A DNA stretch of 64,000 nt from Methanomassiliicoccus luminyensis B10 (GCF_000308215.1 NZ_CAJE01000003.1:1-64000), one strand, 5' to 3'; shown: positions 17,286-27,134, counted from the first letter of the stretch. Program-made: numbers and translations. The notes: a model not told the origin generated them from the letters alone.

Positions 17286-18620
17286 ATGATAATAATAGAC
17301 ATACTGCTCGTCATCTTCTTCGTGTTGATGAACGCGTTCTTTGTGACCGCGGAATTCGCGCTAGTGAAGGTGCGAAAATCACAGATAGACATTCTCGCGG
17401 CTGGTGGACGTCGGGGAGCGAAATATGCCCAGATCGCGGTGAAGGACCTCAACCTGTACCTGTCGGCCTGTCAGCTGGGCATAACCCTGGCCTCCCTGGC
17501 GCTGGGCTGGATCGGCGAGCCTGCGGTGTCCGCCATCATCGGCCCGGTCCTGAGCTGGATAGGGCTGGGCTCTGCGACCATACACACGATTTCCATCGTG
17601 GTAGGGTTCCTGGCCATTACCATGCTGCACATCGTGATAGGCGAGCTGGTCCCCAAGTCCCTGGCCATCCTGAACGCGGAGAAGTTCGCCACCGCCACCG
17701 CCATGCCATTGGTGTACTTCTACCGGCTCACTTACCCCATCATGTGGTTGTTCAACACCGCCACCAACGGGCTGCTGAAGCTGATGGGCTACTCCGCGGT
17801 GTCCGACGGGCACGAGAACGCGCACTCCGACGAGGAGCTCCAGATGCTGGTCGAGGATAGCTACAAGCACGGCCTTATCGACAAGACCGAGTACACCTAC
17901 GTGGACAACATCTTCGAGGCCACCGACAAGGTCGTCAGGGACGTCATGATGCCCCGCCCGGACATGGTGTGCCTGTTCAAGGGCGACGGCGCCGACAAGA
18001 TGATCGAAACGGCCATACGGGAGAAGTACACCCGGTACCCGGTGTGCGAGGGCAGCCGGGACAACGTGGTGGGGTTCATTAACATCAGGGACGTGTACGA
18101 GAAGAGGATCCAGGGCAACCCCTTCACCGTGGAAGGCCTCATCCGCCCCATAATCATCGTTCCGGACAGCATGCCCATCAATGACCTGCTGAAGAAGTTC
18201 CAGAAGGAAAAGGAGAACATCGCCGTCGTGATCGACGAGTACGGCGGCACCGCCGGCCTGGTCACCATGGAGGACATCCTCGAGGAGATCGTGGGCAGCC
18301 TGTGCGACGAGTACGACGAGGAGGAGAAGGAGATCGAGCCGCTCGACGACCACACCTTCCTGGTCAAGGGCCTGGTCGACCTGGACAAGGTATGCGACAT
18401 CACGGGCGTATGCCTTCCCTCGGACGAGTACGATACCCTCAACGGGTTCCTCATCGCCAAGCTGGGCCGGATACCCACCGTGAAGGAACGCCCCGTCATC
18501 CAGCACGAGGGCGTGGAGTTCGCCATCGAGAAGATGGCCAAGAACCGCATCCTGTCGGTCCGGATCACCAAGCTCCCGCCCGCCCTGGAGACGGCCGGAG
18601 AGACCGCCAGCGGCGCATGA
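17286..18620 (+). CDS. CNNM/CorC (HlyC) family membrane protein with CBS pair
   Basis: A 444-residue membrane protein of the DUF21-CBS-CorC_HlyC architecture (CNNM / TlyC group), linked in other organisms to Mg2+ or other divalent-cation export. The N-terminal DUF21 domain (about 1-190) has membrane helices such as DILLVIFFVLMNAFFVTAEFAL. Two CBS motifs follow (about 205-330; VRDVMMPRPDM and RPIIIVPDSMPINDLLKKF), with the nucleotide-binding-type IDEYGGTAGLVTMEDILEEIVG. The C-terminal CorC/HlyC domain occupies about 345-430. Length is normal. It is a single gene. Confidence 0.88.
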   Translation: MIIIDILLVIFFVLMNAFFVTAEFALVKVRKSQIDILAAGGRRGAKYAQIAVKDLNLYLSACQLGITLASLALGWIGEPAVSAIIGPVLSWIGLGSATIHTISIVVGFLAITMLHIVIGELVPKSLAILNAEKFATATAMPLVYFYRLTYPIMWLFNTATNGLLKLMGYSAVSDGHENAHSDEELQMLVEDSYKHGLIDKTEYTYVDNIFEATDKVVRDVMMPRPDMVCLFKGDGADKMIETAIREKYTRYPVCEGSRDNVVGFINIRDVYEKRIQGNPFTVEGLIRPIIIVPDSMPINDLLKKFQKEKENIAVVIDEYGGTAGLVTMEDILEEIVGSLCDEYDEEEKEIEPLDDHTFLVKGLVDLDKVCDITGVCLPSDEYDTLNGFLIAKLGRIPTVKERPVIQHEGVEFAIEKMAKNRILSVRITKLPPALETAGETASGA

Positions 18621-19144
18621 GCCGGACCACGCGATCCCCCTGGCAAAGCGCAGGCCCTTCAGCTAACGCTGGGAAGAACATCGTTCTCAGAAGCAGAAGA
18701 TGGTGCAGGGAAGAGATTGGGAAGTGGTTTCAGACTTAGACGCAGATTCTAGCACTCCCCCCGGTACGCGCGCCGGGACCGCGCATCAATGGCTAAACCT
18801 GCCTTATTTTGGAGGATTGGTCCAAATGACCAGCTTAATTGGATATATTATCCAACTAGTACTAAAATCGAATATCGGATATATACATACGTGCATTGTG
18901 TTCTATAATTAGAAAACGCTCAGCAAGGCCCGGGCGGCGGGCCCCCGCCTCGGACCACGCTCGCGGGAACGCCCCGTCCAGCATAATGATCTCGGGCCGC
19001 TCCGTGCCTCCCGGCTCACGCCTCAGCGGTCCCCGTCATCAACGGCACGTTTTAAGCGTTAAAACCAGGTTCTATCCCCGTTTTTGAGAAAACATTTAAA
19101 TTCGGCCACACGTCTTATGTAACTCTGGGCCAGGTGAGCGCAGT
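18621..19144. other. Spacer with operator-like repeats between CNNM and Lrp genes
   Basis: About 520 bases. The middle holds two 17-base inverted repeats, described separately. A TATA-like CATTTAAATTCGG near 19,092-19,104 is the likely lrp promoter. A 28-codon frame at 18,826 is not called because its ribosome site is too distant. Confidence 0.4.
18809..18855. promoter_or_regulatory. Two tandem inverted repeats TTGGA-N7-TCCAA
   Basis: Positions 18809-18825 and 18839-18855 each fit TTGGA-N7-TCCAA exactly. Their centres are 30 bases apart, close to three helical turns, and the second is a near-complete palindrome (TTGGATA-TAT-TATCCAA) with a TATA-like core. This is the geometry of two dimer-binding sites on one DNA face. 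The regulator is unknown; the Lrp protein encoded 290 bases downstream is a candidate. Confidence 0.5.
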
Positions 19145-19588
19145 TTGGTCGCCGTTGACGATATGAACCACCGGATCCTAAAGCTCCTCAAGATGGACGG
19201 GAAGATGACCTACCGGGAGATAGCGTCAAAGCTTCGGAGGTCTCCCTCCACGGTTAGGGACCGCATCAGGAGGATGGAGGACTACAACGTCATCCTCGGC
19301 TACGCCGCCATCGTCAACAACGAGCAGATGGGGATGCAATCTGACGCCATCATCCTGGCGAACATCGACGAGGGGATCAGCTCCAAGGACCTGAGGAAGC
19401 TCCAGGACGTGGAAGGGGTCATGGAGGTCCTGCTGGTGAGCGGGGGGAAAAGGGCCATGGTCCGGCTTCACGCGCCGGACAACCGGACCCTCGACAACAC
19501 CATCGCCAATTCGATTATCCCCATCGGCCTGAAGGACGTCGAGGTGCGCATCGTTCTCGAGTCGGTGATGCGCTTCCCCGGCATCTGA
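19145..19588 (+). CDS. Lrp/AsnC family transcriptional regulator
   Basis: A 147-residue Lrp/AsnC regulator: an N-terminal winged helix-turn-helix (DDMNHRILKLLKMDGKMTYREIASKLRRSPSTVRDRI) and a C-terminal RAM ligand-binding domain with VEGVMEVLLVSGGKRAMV. TTG 19145 is preceded by GGTGAGCG at suitable distance. The gene ends two bases from the end of the convergent glutamate synthase operon. Since Lrp-type proteins often control nitrogen and amino-acid genes, a link to that operon is plausible. Related regulators bind short palindromes, and two candidate sites lie upstream. Confidence 0.88.
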   Translation: MVAVDDMNHRILKLLKMDGKMTYREIASKLRRSPSTVRDRIRRMEDYNVILGYAAIVNNEQMGMQSDAIILANIDEGISSKDLRKLQDVEGVMEVLLVSGGKRAMVRLHAPDNRTLDNTIANSIIPIGLKDVEVRIVLESVMRFPGI

Positions 19589-19590
19589 CC

Positions 19591-20409
19591 TCAGATCGCG
19601 GTGGGATCGAAATGTCCGCGGAAGGGCCTCGATGATGTCGGGGCGATCTTCCTGATGTCCGACCAGTCGTGCGGGACGCTGACGCCGAAGGCCTTCTCGT
19701 AATCGGACACCAGCTCCTCCAGCTTGCCCCTGTCCTCGTCGGTCAGCTCCTTGAACGCCGCGGCCACGCCCAGCTGGTGCTGCTCCACCTTGCCGCGGAC
19801 GAATATCGCGCCCCCGTGCATGCCGGTGCCGAGGTTCGAGCCGACCGGGGACGCGTTCTGGGGGACCCCGATGCCCAGCACGAGTATGGCGCCCCCGGCC
19901 ATGTACTCCCCGAGGTACTCGCCGGCCCTCCCGCCGATCACGATGGAGGGGCGATGCTCGGCGAACTCCTTCATGTGGATGCCGACCCTGGTGCCGGAGC
20001 TGCCCTTCACTAGGATGCGTCCGCCCCTGGCCGCCAGCCCGGTAACGTCCCAGGCGTTGCCGTGGACGACGATGCGCCCGGAGGACATGGTGTTGCCGGT
20101 CATGTCCTGAGCATTGCCGAACACCTCGATGGTGGGCCCGTCGAGGAACGCGCCCAGGTTGTTGCCCGGGGTCCCCCTGATCCCAATGTACAGGTCCTTG
20201 CTGGTGCAGGCGGAGGCGATGTACCTCTGGCCCATGACGCCCTCCACCACGATGCGGCTGGCGCCGCCGCGCACGGCGCTCCTTATCTCCGCGTTCACCA
20301 GGCGGAAGTCGATGGGGCGGCCGTACGGGTCCTTGGCCGAGGCGTCGATGACCGTCTCCTCGCAGCCGTCGCCGTTCACGCGGACGTCAGAGCAGATGGC
20401 GCCCATCAT
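19591..20409 (-). CDS. gltB3: Glutamate synthase, GXGXG (alpha-domain 3) subunit
   Basis: A 272-residue protein corresponding to the C-terminal beta-helix domain of bacterial GltB, here encoded separately as usual in archaea. It consists largely of repeated G-x2-G-x3-G turns (for example GTPGNNLGAFLDG, RGGRILVKGSSGTRVG, GRAGEYLGEYMAGG, MHGGAIFVRG). The domain is structural and helps form the ammonia channel. It follows gltB2 with essentially no gap, as the last gene of the operon. Confidence 0.9.
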   Translation of the reverse strand: MMGAICSDVRVNGDGCEETVIDASAKDPYGRPIDFRLVNAEIRSAVRGGASRIVVEGVMGQRYIASACTSKDLYIGIRGTPGNNLGAFLDGPTIEVFGNAQDMTGNTMSSGRIVVHGNAWDVTGLAARGGRILVKGSSGTRVGIHMKEFAEHRPSIVIGGRAGEYLGEYMAGGAILVLGIGVPQNASPVGSNLGTGMHGGAIFVRGKVEQHQLGVAAAFKELTDEDRGKLEELVSDYEKAFGVSVPHDWSDIRKIAPTSSRPFRGHFDPTAI

Positions 20410-20410
20410 C

Positions 20411-21951
<1,541 letters not shown>

Positions 21952-21955
<4 letters not shown>

Positions 21956-23181
21956 CAGAACACCCCCTGGAACGGTTCGGTCTCGTTGCCGCGACGGATG
22001 ATCCCTTCACCCATCTTGGCGATCATCGGGCTTCCCGGGTTAGCGACCCAGGTGTCGGCCGTCCCATCGACGATGCGCACCGCGCATTCCTCCGAGGCGG
22101 CGTAGACCCTCTTCTTATCCGCCGACTGCCCGATGAGCAGGGGGCGGAGCTTCTTCCGGTCGGCCATGGCGATCATGGTGATCTCCGGCCTGGACCGGCC
22201 GACCAGTATGGAGAACGGCCCATTGAGGAACGCCTCCTTGTACGTGACCCTGAGCTGATTCCCGAGGTCCCGGCTCTTCTGGTCCAGGCGCTTCATGTCC
22301 CCGTAGTACCACGGGGCCATGGCGAACCCCGCGGCCTGGATGGGGAGCTTGTGCCGCCGCACCAGCAGGTCCCACTGATAGGTGACGACCTCGGTGTCGG
22401 TGAGGAGGGAGCAGCGGTACCCGTTCATCTCCACGAAGCGCTTGTTGACGCCGTAGGAGGTTATCTCGCCGTTGTGGCAGACGGACCAGTCCAGCAGGCT
22501 GATGGGGTGGGCCCCGGCCCACCAGCCGGGAGTGTTGGTGGGGAACCTGGAGTGGGAGAGCCACATCTGGGCGTCGTACCTGCCCAGGTCGTAGTAGTCG
22601 GCGATCTCGTAGGAGAAGCCGTTCCCCTTGAACACGGCCATGTCCTTGCCGCTGGAGATGCAGATGGCACCGGGGATGATCCCGTTGATGCCCATGACCG
22701 TCTCCACGACGCACTCGTCGGGGGCCTGGTCCCTGATCCTGAACTTCTCCGACCCGGGGTCGGGCTGGAAGAAGTACCGCCACACCATCGGGTAGGGCGG
22801 CTTCATGGAGGACGTCTTCTTGGTGTAGACGGGCTCGTCCTTGAGGATCTCCCCGCGGCCCTTCAGGTACTCTTCCACCGAGGACATCGCCTTCTCGTGG
22901 TCGAAGAAGAACTGCAGGCAGTAGTCGTCCTTGTGCTGGTCGAAGAGGCCGTACGCGACGTACCCTGAGCCGAGGCCGTTCTCCCTCTCGTTCATGGTGC
23001 ACAGCATGCGCCCGATCTGCTCCCCGGAGATCCTGCCGCCGCTGACATCGAAGCAGCCGGCGATACCGCAACCGCCCATCATGTAGGTGAGGCCAGGCGG
23101 CTTGTCGGCCCCGTAGGTGGGGAGCTGAGGGAGCGTGTCCCTTCCGTTGGTACTGCCGTGTTCCGTGTTATCTTGTCGCAT
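21952..23181 (-). CDS. gltB1: Glutamate synthase, glutamine amidotransferase subunit
   Basis: A 409-residue class II glutamine amidotransferase, which releases ammonia from glutamine for gltB2. The Ntn nucleophile is expected to be Cys38 in MMGGCGIAGCF; starting at ATG 23181 implies a 37-residue leader that must be removed, while in-frame ATGs at 23082 and 23079 would shorten it to a few residues. Also visible: LSHSRFPTNTPGWWAGAHP and SVCHNGEITSYGVN, family active-site blocks. It is the first gene of the operon; the region upstream has direct repeats that may be regulator sites. Confidence 0.9.
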
Positions 23182-23243
23182 TCACTCACCCCGAGGTGTT
23201 GCCTATATTCAATTTATGGGACAATTGCTTCGAACTTTACGAT

Positions 23244-23303
23244 GTCTTTAGACGAGCGTCGGAACGACACGGTTCTAAGCGACCGTCATTAGACATCTGT
23301 CGG
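23244..23303. promoter_or_regulatory. Direct repeats GTCWTTAGAC-N4-GTCGG upstream of gltB1
   Basis: GTCTTTAGAC-gagc-GTCGG (23244-23262) and GTCATTAGAC-atct-GTCGG (23285-23303) repeat with a 41-base period, near four helical turns. Between them is GAAC-N6-GTTC (23262-23275), an inverted repeat reminiscent of NrpR-type nitrogen operators. They lie 60-120 bases before the gltB1 start, so control of glutamate synthase is likely; the protein involved is unknown. Confidence 0.5.
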
Positions 23304-23742
23304 TATGTCCGCAATATCATGAACCATTTCGGTTTATTAATCGTTGTTGCCAAAATGAGTCTCAGAAGAATAAAATTTTTCGGAATTCGTATACTTTTTT
23401 AAGAAATTTCGCCAGGTATGTCTATGTTATTCGAATTATTCTAGATACATGTACATTTTTTTACTTTATCAACAGATTTTTGAAGCATTGAAGAATCAAC
23501 TTTTACCCTCGTTGAATGTGTTCCACGCTTTTTCGTTCCTTGGACCGATAACGGAGGCCTTTCCGCGCCTTCCGGAGGCTCCGGCGCGGCCCCGCCGCGA
23601 GGCCGGGGCTCCGTACGTACCGGCCAAAAGCGGCGTATCGGGTCGGTCCAGAACAGGGGGCCGCGGGCCGTTCCCGATGCCGGATGTCGAGATCGGCACC
23701 GATGGGGGGTTACGGCCGGGGACCGAAAAGTTAATTCCAGAA

Positions 23743-23752
23743 TATTTATAGA
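23743..23752 (+). promoter_or_regulatory. TATA box of the XRE-CBS operon
   Basis: ATATTTATAG lies about 40 bases before the ATG at 23,790. GAGGAG at 23,776-23,781 serves as ribosome binding site. Confidence 0.5.
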
Positions 23753-23789
23753 AAGTATGCATATGGGATTCTAAAGAGGAGCCTCACCC

Positions 23790-24422
23790 ATGTCATCGCT
23801 CAAGCTGACCCTTATCCCGCAGCTGCCCGACCTTGACGAGATACGGCAGATGAGGAAGCGGCTGGACCTGTCCCAGAGGGAGCTGGCGTCCCTGGCCGGC
23901 GTGTCGCAGTCGCTCATCGCCAAGATCGAGAAGGGAAGCATCGACCCCTCCTACGACAACGTGAGGAAGATCTTCAACGCCTTCGAGGACATCCTGAAGA
24001 AGCGCGCCCTGGAGGGCAAGAACATGGGCGCCCGGTTCACCGTGGGCGACCTGGCCACCAGGGGCGTGGTGTCGATCTCTCCCGACTCCACCCTGGGTGA
24101 AGGAGTGGACAAGATGGTGAAGGGCCGCTTCACCCAGCTCCCGGTGTTGGTGGGCGATCGCATCGTGGGTGGCATCACCGACGACCGCATACGTGACTAT
24201 ACTATAGAGGAAACGAGGAACCAGCGCAAGTCTTATGATGAGGTCATGCAGACCAAGGTGGAGACCATCATGGAGGACCCCTTCCCCATTCTCAGCGAGG
24301 ACACCCCCATCGAGCTGGCGTCCCTGCACCTCCAGAGGGAGGAGGCGGTCCTGGTGTCCCGCCGGGGAACGATAATCGGCATCCTCACCAGCGCGGACTT
24401 CCTGGACCTGGGCCTGCACTGA
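23790..24422 (+). CDS. HTH-XRE transcriptional regulator with CBS pair
   Basis: A 210-residue archaeal regulator. The N-terminal XRE/Cro helix-turn-helix is clear: MRKRLDLSQRELASLAGVS followed by QSLIAKIEKGSIDPSY. Two CBS domains follow (about 80-205), for example FTVGDLATRGVVSISPDSTL and VETIMEDPFPILSEDTPIE, which usually bind adenine nucleotides. The architecture matches an archaeal group of predicted regulators sensing energy state. It is the first gene of a three-gene unit with the RNA methylase and csl4, with only six bases before the next ATG. Confidence 0.88.
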   Translation: MSSLKLTLIPQLPDLDEIRQMRKRLDLSQRELASLAGVSQSLIAKIEKGSIDPSYDNVRKIFNAFEDILKKRALEGKNMGARFTVGDLATRGVVSISPDSTLGEGVDKMVKGRFTQLPVLVGDRIVGGITDDRIRDYTIEETRNQRKSYDEVMQTKVETIMEDPFPILSEDTPIELASLHLQREEAVLVSRRGTIIGILTSADFLDLGLH

Positions 24423-24428
24423 GGCGGC

Positions 24429-25037
24429 ATGAAGAAGAACGAGCTGGAACGCTTGCTGCAGAAGGTGCCGCCGCACTCCGTCCCCAAGGCCGGCCTGGAG
24501 CAGTACTCCACCCCCGCGGCCATCGCCGCTGACGTCCTGTACACCGCCTACTCCTTCGGCGACATCGCCGGGCGGTCGGTGGCGGACCTGGGGTGCGGCA
24601 GCGGGATATTCTCCATCGGGGCGTGGGCGCTCGGCGCCAGCAAGGTAACGGGCGTGGACGTGGACCACGCCGCCATCGAGGATGCCGCACGGAACATCAG
24701 CGCGTTCGGGGCGGAGGTCGTTCTCGTCGAGAGCGACGTCAGGGACGTGGACCTCAGGGCGGACACCGTGGTCATGAACCCCCCCTTCGGCTCGCAAAAG
24801 AAGCATGCCGACCGCCCCTTTCTGGAGGCGGCGGTGCGGACGGCGCCAAGGGTGTACAGCCTCCACAACGCGGGGACGGTGGAGTTCCTGAACGTCATGC
24901 TGAGGTCCCTGGGGGCCGAAGTGTTCTGCCAGAAAAGCTATAAATTACAAATCCCTCATATGTTCGACTTCCACGACAGAAAGAAGAAGGATATCGAAGT
25001 AGCGCTGTTGTGCATTTCATCGGATGTGACCAAATGA
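24429..25037 (+). CDS. METTL5-like N6-adenine RNA methyltransferase
   Basis: A 202-residue SAM-dependent methyltransferase of the METTL5 group (archaeal predicted RNA methylases). It has the SAM-binding motif ADLGCGSGIFSIGAWALGA, the acidic VTGVDVDH, and the catalytic NPPF in VMNPPFGSQKKHADRPF, typical of N6-adenine methylation. Homologues modify small-subunit rRNA, so a ribosomal target is likely. The stop overlaps the csl4 start (ATGA), pointing to translational coupling. Confidence 0.85.
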   Translation: MKKNELERLLQKVPPHSVPKAGLEQYSTPAAIAADVLYTAYSFGDIAGRSVADLGCGSGIFSIGAWALGASKVTGVDVDHAAIEDAARNISAFGAEVVLVESDVRDVDLRADTVVMNPPFGSQKKHADRPFLEAAVRTAPRVYSLHNAGTVEFLNVMLRSLGAEVFCQKSYKLQIPHMFDFHDRKKKDIEVALLCISSDVTK

Positions 25038-25591
25038 CAGGAAAGACCGTTTTGCCCGGCGACGAGGTCGCCGTGGCCGAGGAGTACATGCCCGCGGAAG
25101 GCACCTACGAGCATGACGGGAAGATATTGTCCTCCCTGGCCGGCGAGCTCCAGCTCGACGACGCCGAGAAGGTCGCCAAGGTGAAGGCCAAGAACCCCAT
25201 GGTGACCCTGAAGAATGGGGACAGCGTGTTCTGCCGTATCACCGACGTAAGGGCCAGCATGGCCATCTGCGAGATCATCGGCGCCGAGGGCAAGGACCGC
25301 GAGATAACCGGCGAGACCTCCGCCACCATCCACATATCCAAGCTGTCCTCCGAGTACGTGCAGGACGTGGGCAGGGAGTTCCGCCCCGGGGACCTGATAC
25401 GGGCCAAGGTCATACAGACCAGGCCATCAGTGCAGCTCTCCACCCAAGAACCGCACTTCGGGGTCATCAAGGCCCTTTGCCGCAAGTGCCGCTCCCCCCT
25501 CGCCAAGCAGGGCAAGTCGCTAAGGTGCGAGCCGTGCGAGAGGACCGAGAGCCGCAAGGTCGCCGACGACTACGGCGACATCAACTACTGA
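25034..25591 (+). CDS. csl4: Exosome RNA-binding subunit Csl4
   Basis: A 185-residue Csl4, cap subunit of the archaeal exosome that recruits RNA to the degradation ring. It has an N-terminal domain starting VLPGDEVAVAEEYMPAEGTYEHDG, a central S1 domain (about 60-140) with VFCRITDVRASMAICEI, and a C-terminal zinc ribbon, CRKCRSPL...CEPC. ATG 25034 overlaps the preceding stop. A T-tract terminator follows 10 bases after the end. Confidence 0.92.
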   Translation: MTGKTVLPGDEVAVAEEYMPAEGTYEHDGKILSSLAGELQLDDAEKVAKVKAKNPMVTLKNGDSVFCRITDVRASMAICEIIGAEGKDREITGETSATIHISKLSSEYVQDVGREFRPGDLIRAKVIQTRPSVQLSTQEPHFGVIKALCRKCRSPLAKQGKSLRCEPCERTESRKVADDYGDINY

Positions 25592-25600
25592 TGCGGGAAC

Positions 25601-25635
25601 GGGGGCAAGGCCCCCCTTCCGCGCCCCATTTTTTT
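25601..25635 (+). terminator. Terminator after csl4
   Basis: GGGGGC (25601-25606) pairs with GCCCCC (25610-25615) around a 3-base loop, followed after 13 bases by a run of seven T (25629-25635). It closes the XRE-CBS / METTL5 / csl4 unit. Confidence 0.6.
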
Positions 25636-25839
25636 ATTGAGCCAGTTAAAAAGAAAAATCAATAAGCGCGCTCTTTAGGAAGGAGCATAGAACTCATTTT
25701 TTTGATCGCAACACGGAGCGACGCCTAATAGATTAATAGTAGAACAACATTGCGTTGAACATACGGGATCCTCGGATACCTCGGAAGAAGCAAGGCGCTC
25801 TCCCAGACGGAGAGAAAGACCGCTGAAGTTCCGAACATG

Positions 25840-25985
25840 CTCCCGATCACCGCTGTCCTATGGATGCTTAGGACGGCAGGCTGTCTGTCGACCAGCCAAA
25901 TGTAGCGAGTGTTGAGGCCGAAGGCCGGAAGGCAGTTGAGGCGGAGCTTGGTTACAAGCTCGCGGATATCTCCGCGAGCGGTTGA
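25840..25985 (+). ncRNA. Candidate structured RNA or leader with overlapping hairpins
   Basis: Several strong stem-loops lie close together: GTCCTA / TAGGAC (25855-25860 with 25869-25874); GGCC-gaa-GGCC near 25917-25927; GAGCTTG-gtta-CAAGCTC (25944-25961); and GCTCGCGGA-tatc-TCCGCGAGC (25958-25979), a perfect 9-bp stem. The last two share bases 25958-25961, so they exclude each other, as in attenuators and riboswitches. The region ends 38 bases before the ATG of the 59-residue acidic protein. No known RNA family was recognised, and it could be either an independent RNA or a 5' leader. Strand is assumed from the downstream gene. Confidence 0.35.
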
Positions 25986-26023
25986 CATCAATAATCGTTG
26001 TTGGACAAGGCGGAGGGTGAACG

Positions 26024-26203
26024 ATGACCAAGACCAATGAGGATCTCATCCGCGAGATAAACGAGCTCAAGACCGAGATGAAGCAGATGAGGGAGATCTT
26101 GAACATGTTGTTTACCATCGTGGTCGACTCGGACGATGACGACGAGGAAGAGGACTACGGATACCCTGGCTTCACCCAGGATACCCCGAAGTTCAACACC
26201 TGA
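26024..26203 (+). CDS. Small acidic coiled-coil protein, 59 residues
   Basis: A short gene with a good ribosome site: GGAGGGTGAAC precedes ATG 26024. The product begins with a charged helix (DLIRENELK-type heptads up to residue 27, with EINELKTEMKQMREIL), then a hydrophobic LFTIVV, an acidic run DSDDDDEEEDYG, and a tail with YPGFTQDTPKF. It looks like a small coiled-coil oligomer with an acidic tip. Function is unknown. It lies between the structured intergenic region and the ThiI-like gene. Confidence 0.65.
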   Translation: MTKTNEDLIREINELKTEMKQMREILNMLFTIVVDSDDDDEEEDYGYPGFTQDTPKFNT

Positions 26204-26269
26204 ACCTGGTCCAATGTTCCTCAGTGATACCATGCGTTCATTCCGTCTCGGGGGGCAGCGGTCCTGAGG

Positions 26270-26911
26270 GTGGTGTGCCTTCTTTCCGGCGGGATCGACT
26301 CCCCGGTGGCCGCCGACCTTATCGGGCGCAACGGGGCCGAGGTCGTCCTGCTCCACATGGACAACCGCCCCTACTCCGACAACGCCGTCATCGATAAGGT
26401 ACAGAAGCTGGCCGGCCAGCTGGCCAGGGGCCTGGGGCGCGATGTGCCGCTGTACGTCGCCCCGCATGGATATGATCAGCTGATGATCTCCCGCCACTGC
26501 CGGAGGGAGCTGCAGTGCGTGCTGTGCAAGCGCACCATGCTCAAGGTCGCCAGGAATGTCGCCCGGGACCTTGGCGCGGATGCCGTGGTGACCGGCGAGT
26601 CGCTGGGCCAGGTGGCCTCCCAGACGCTGCACAACCTGGCGGCCGAGGAGAACGGGCTGGGCTTCCCGGTGCTGCGCCCCCTGATCGGCCTGGACAAGCT
26701 GGAGATCGAGAACATCGCCAAGCGCATCGGCACCTATGATATATCGATCCAAAAGAGCATGCCATGCAGCGCGGTGCCCTTCCACCCCGCTACCATGGCC
26801 ACTGTAGAGATGATCAGGGTCCAGGAGGGGAACCTGGACCTCGAGAAGCTGGCGGAAGAGGCCGCGGAGGAGGCCTTCCTGCTCAGTAGTACGAGCAGCT
26901 CAGGTACCTAG
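26270..26911 (+). CDS. ThiI-like PP-loop ATPase without THUMP domain
   Basis: A 213-residue adenylating PP-loop protein resembling the catalytic part of ThiI, which makes 4-thiouridine in tRNA or takes part in sulfur transfer. The PP-loop LLSGGIDSPVAADL is at the very N-terminus; TGESLGQVASQTLHNL and KSMPCSAVPFHP also fit ThiI. The N-terminal ferredoxin-like and THUMP domains and the rhodanese domain are absent. GTG 26270 or the adjacent GTG 26273 are possible starts; there is no ATG in frame. Its 3' end overlaps the convergent small gene by 29 bases. Confidence 0.8.
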   Translation: MVCLLSGGIDSPVAADLIGRNGAEVVLLHMDNRPYSDNAVIDKVQKLAGQLARGLGRDVPLYVAPHGYDQLMISRHCRRELQCVLCKRTMLKVARNVARDLGADAVVTGESLGQVASQTLHNLAAEENGLGFPVLRPLIGLDKLEIENIAKRIGTYDISIQKSMPCSAVPFHPATMATVEMIRVQEGNLDLEKLAEEAAEEAFLLSSTSSSGT

Positions 26912-27134
26912 AGGGGTCCAGCATGTCCGCGGTGACCTTGCTGATATAGCGGGCCTGGACGCGCGAGATGTATAATATGAAGTCGCCCACCTTGATCTGG
27001 AGGTCCGATTCCTTGGGGGCCTTCATCTCGGTGGGTACGACGACAGGGCCGGAGCACGAAGTGGACACGCGGTAGTCCTTCTTGTTCGTGAGGATGAAGT
27101 CGATCACCGCTTGCTCCACCATTATGTCAGTCAT
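26883..27134 (-). CDS. Unrecognised 83-residue protein
   Basis: A small basic/beta-rich protein beginning MTDIMVEQAVIDFILTNKKDYRVS at ATG 27134 (shown here only to mark the start). It contains VGDFILYISRVQARYISK, which suggests a short beta-barrel-like core, and three Cys including the end RYLSCSYY. The family is unknown. It is convergent with the ThiI-like gene, whose stop lies inside it, and divergent from nob1 across about 70 bases. Confidence 0.5.
   Translation of the reverse strand: MTDIMVEQAVIDFILTNKKDYRVSTSCSGPVVVPTEMKAPKESDLQIKVGDFILYISRVQARYISKVTADMLDPSRYLSCSYY

Larger units (their letters stand above)
23182..23789. other. Divergent intergenic region upstream of glutamate synthase
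   Basis: About 600 bases between divergent genes. It contains the gltB-side repeats at 23,244-23,303, an AT-rich core at 23,320-23,480, a GC-rich part at 23,560-23,720, and a TATA element near 23,743-23,752 for the rightward gene. No RNA gene was recognised. Confidence 0.4.

Noticed and set aside
18826-18912. 28-codon frame after GGAGG inside the operator region
   Set aside because: Spacing of ten bases to the ATG is poor and the coding part is made of the inverted repeat itself.
25825-25900. Resemblance of GAAGTTCCGAACATGC to part of 5S rRNA
   Set aside because: Only a short stretch is similar; the conserved 5S core and closing stems are missing.
25725-25991. 88-codon minus-strand frame across the structured intergenic region
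   Set aside because: No ribosome site and no recognisable protein; the strong stem-loops explain the sequence better.
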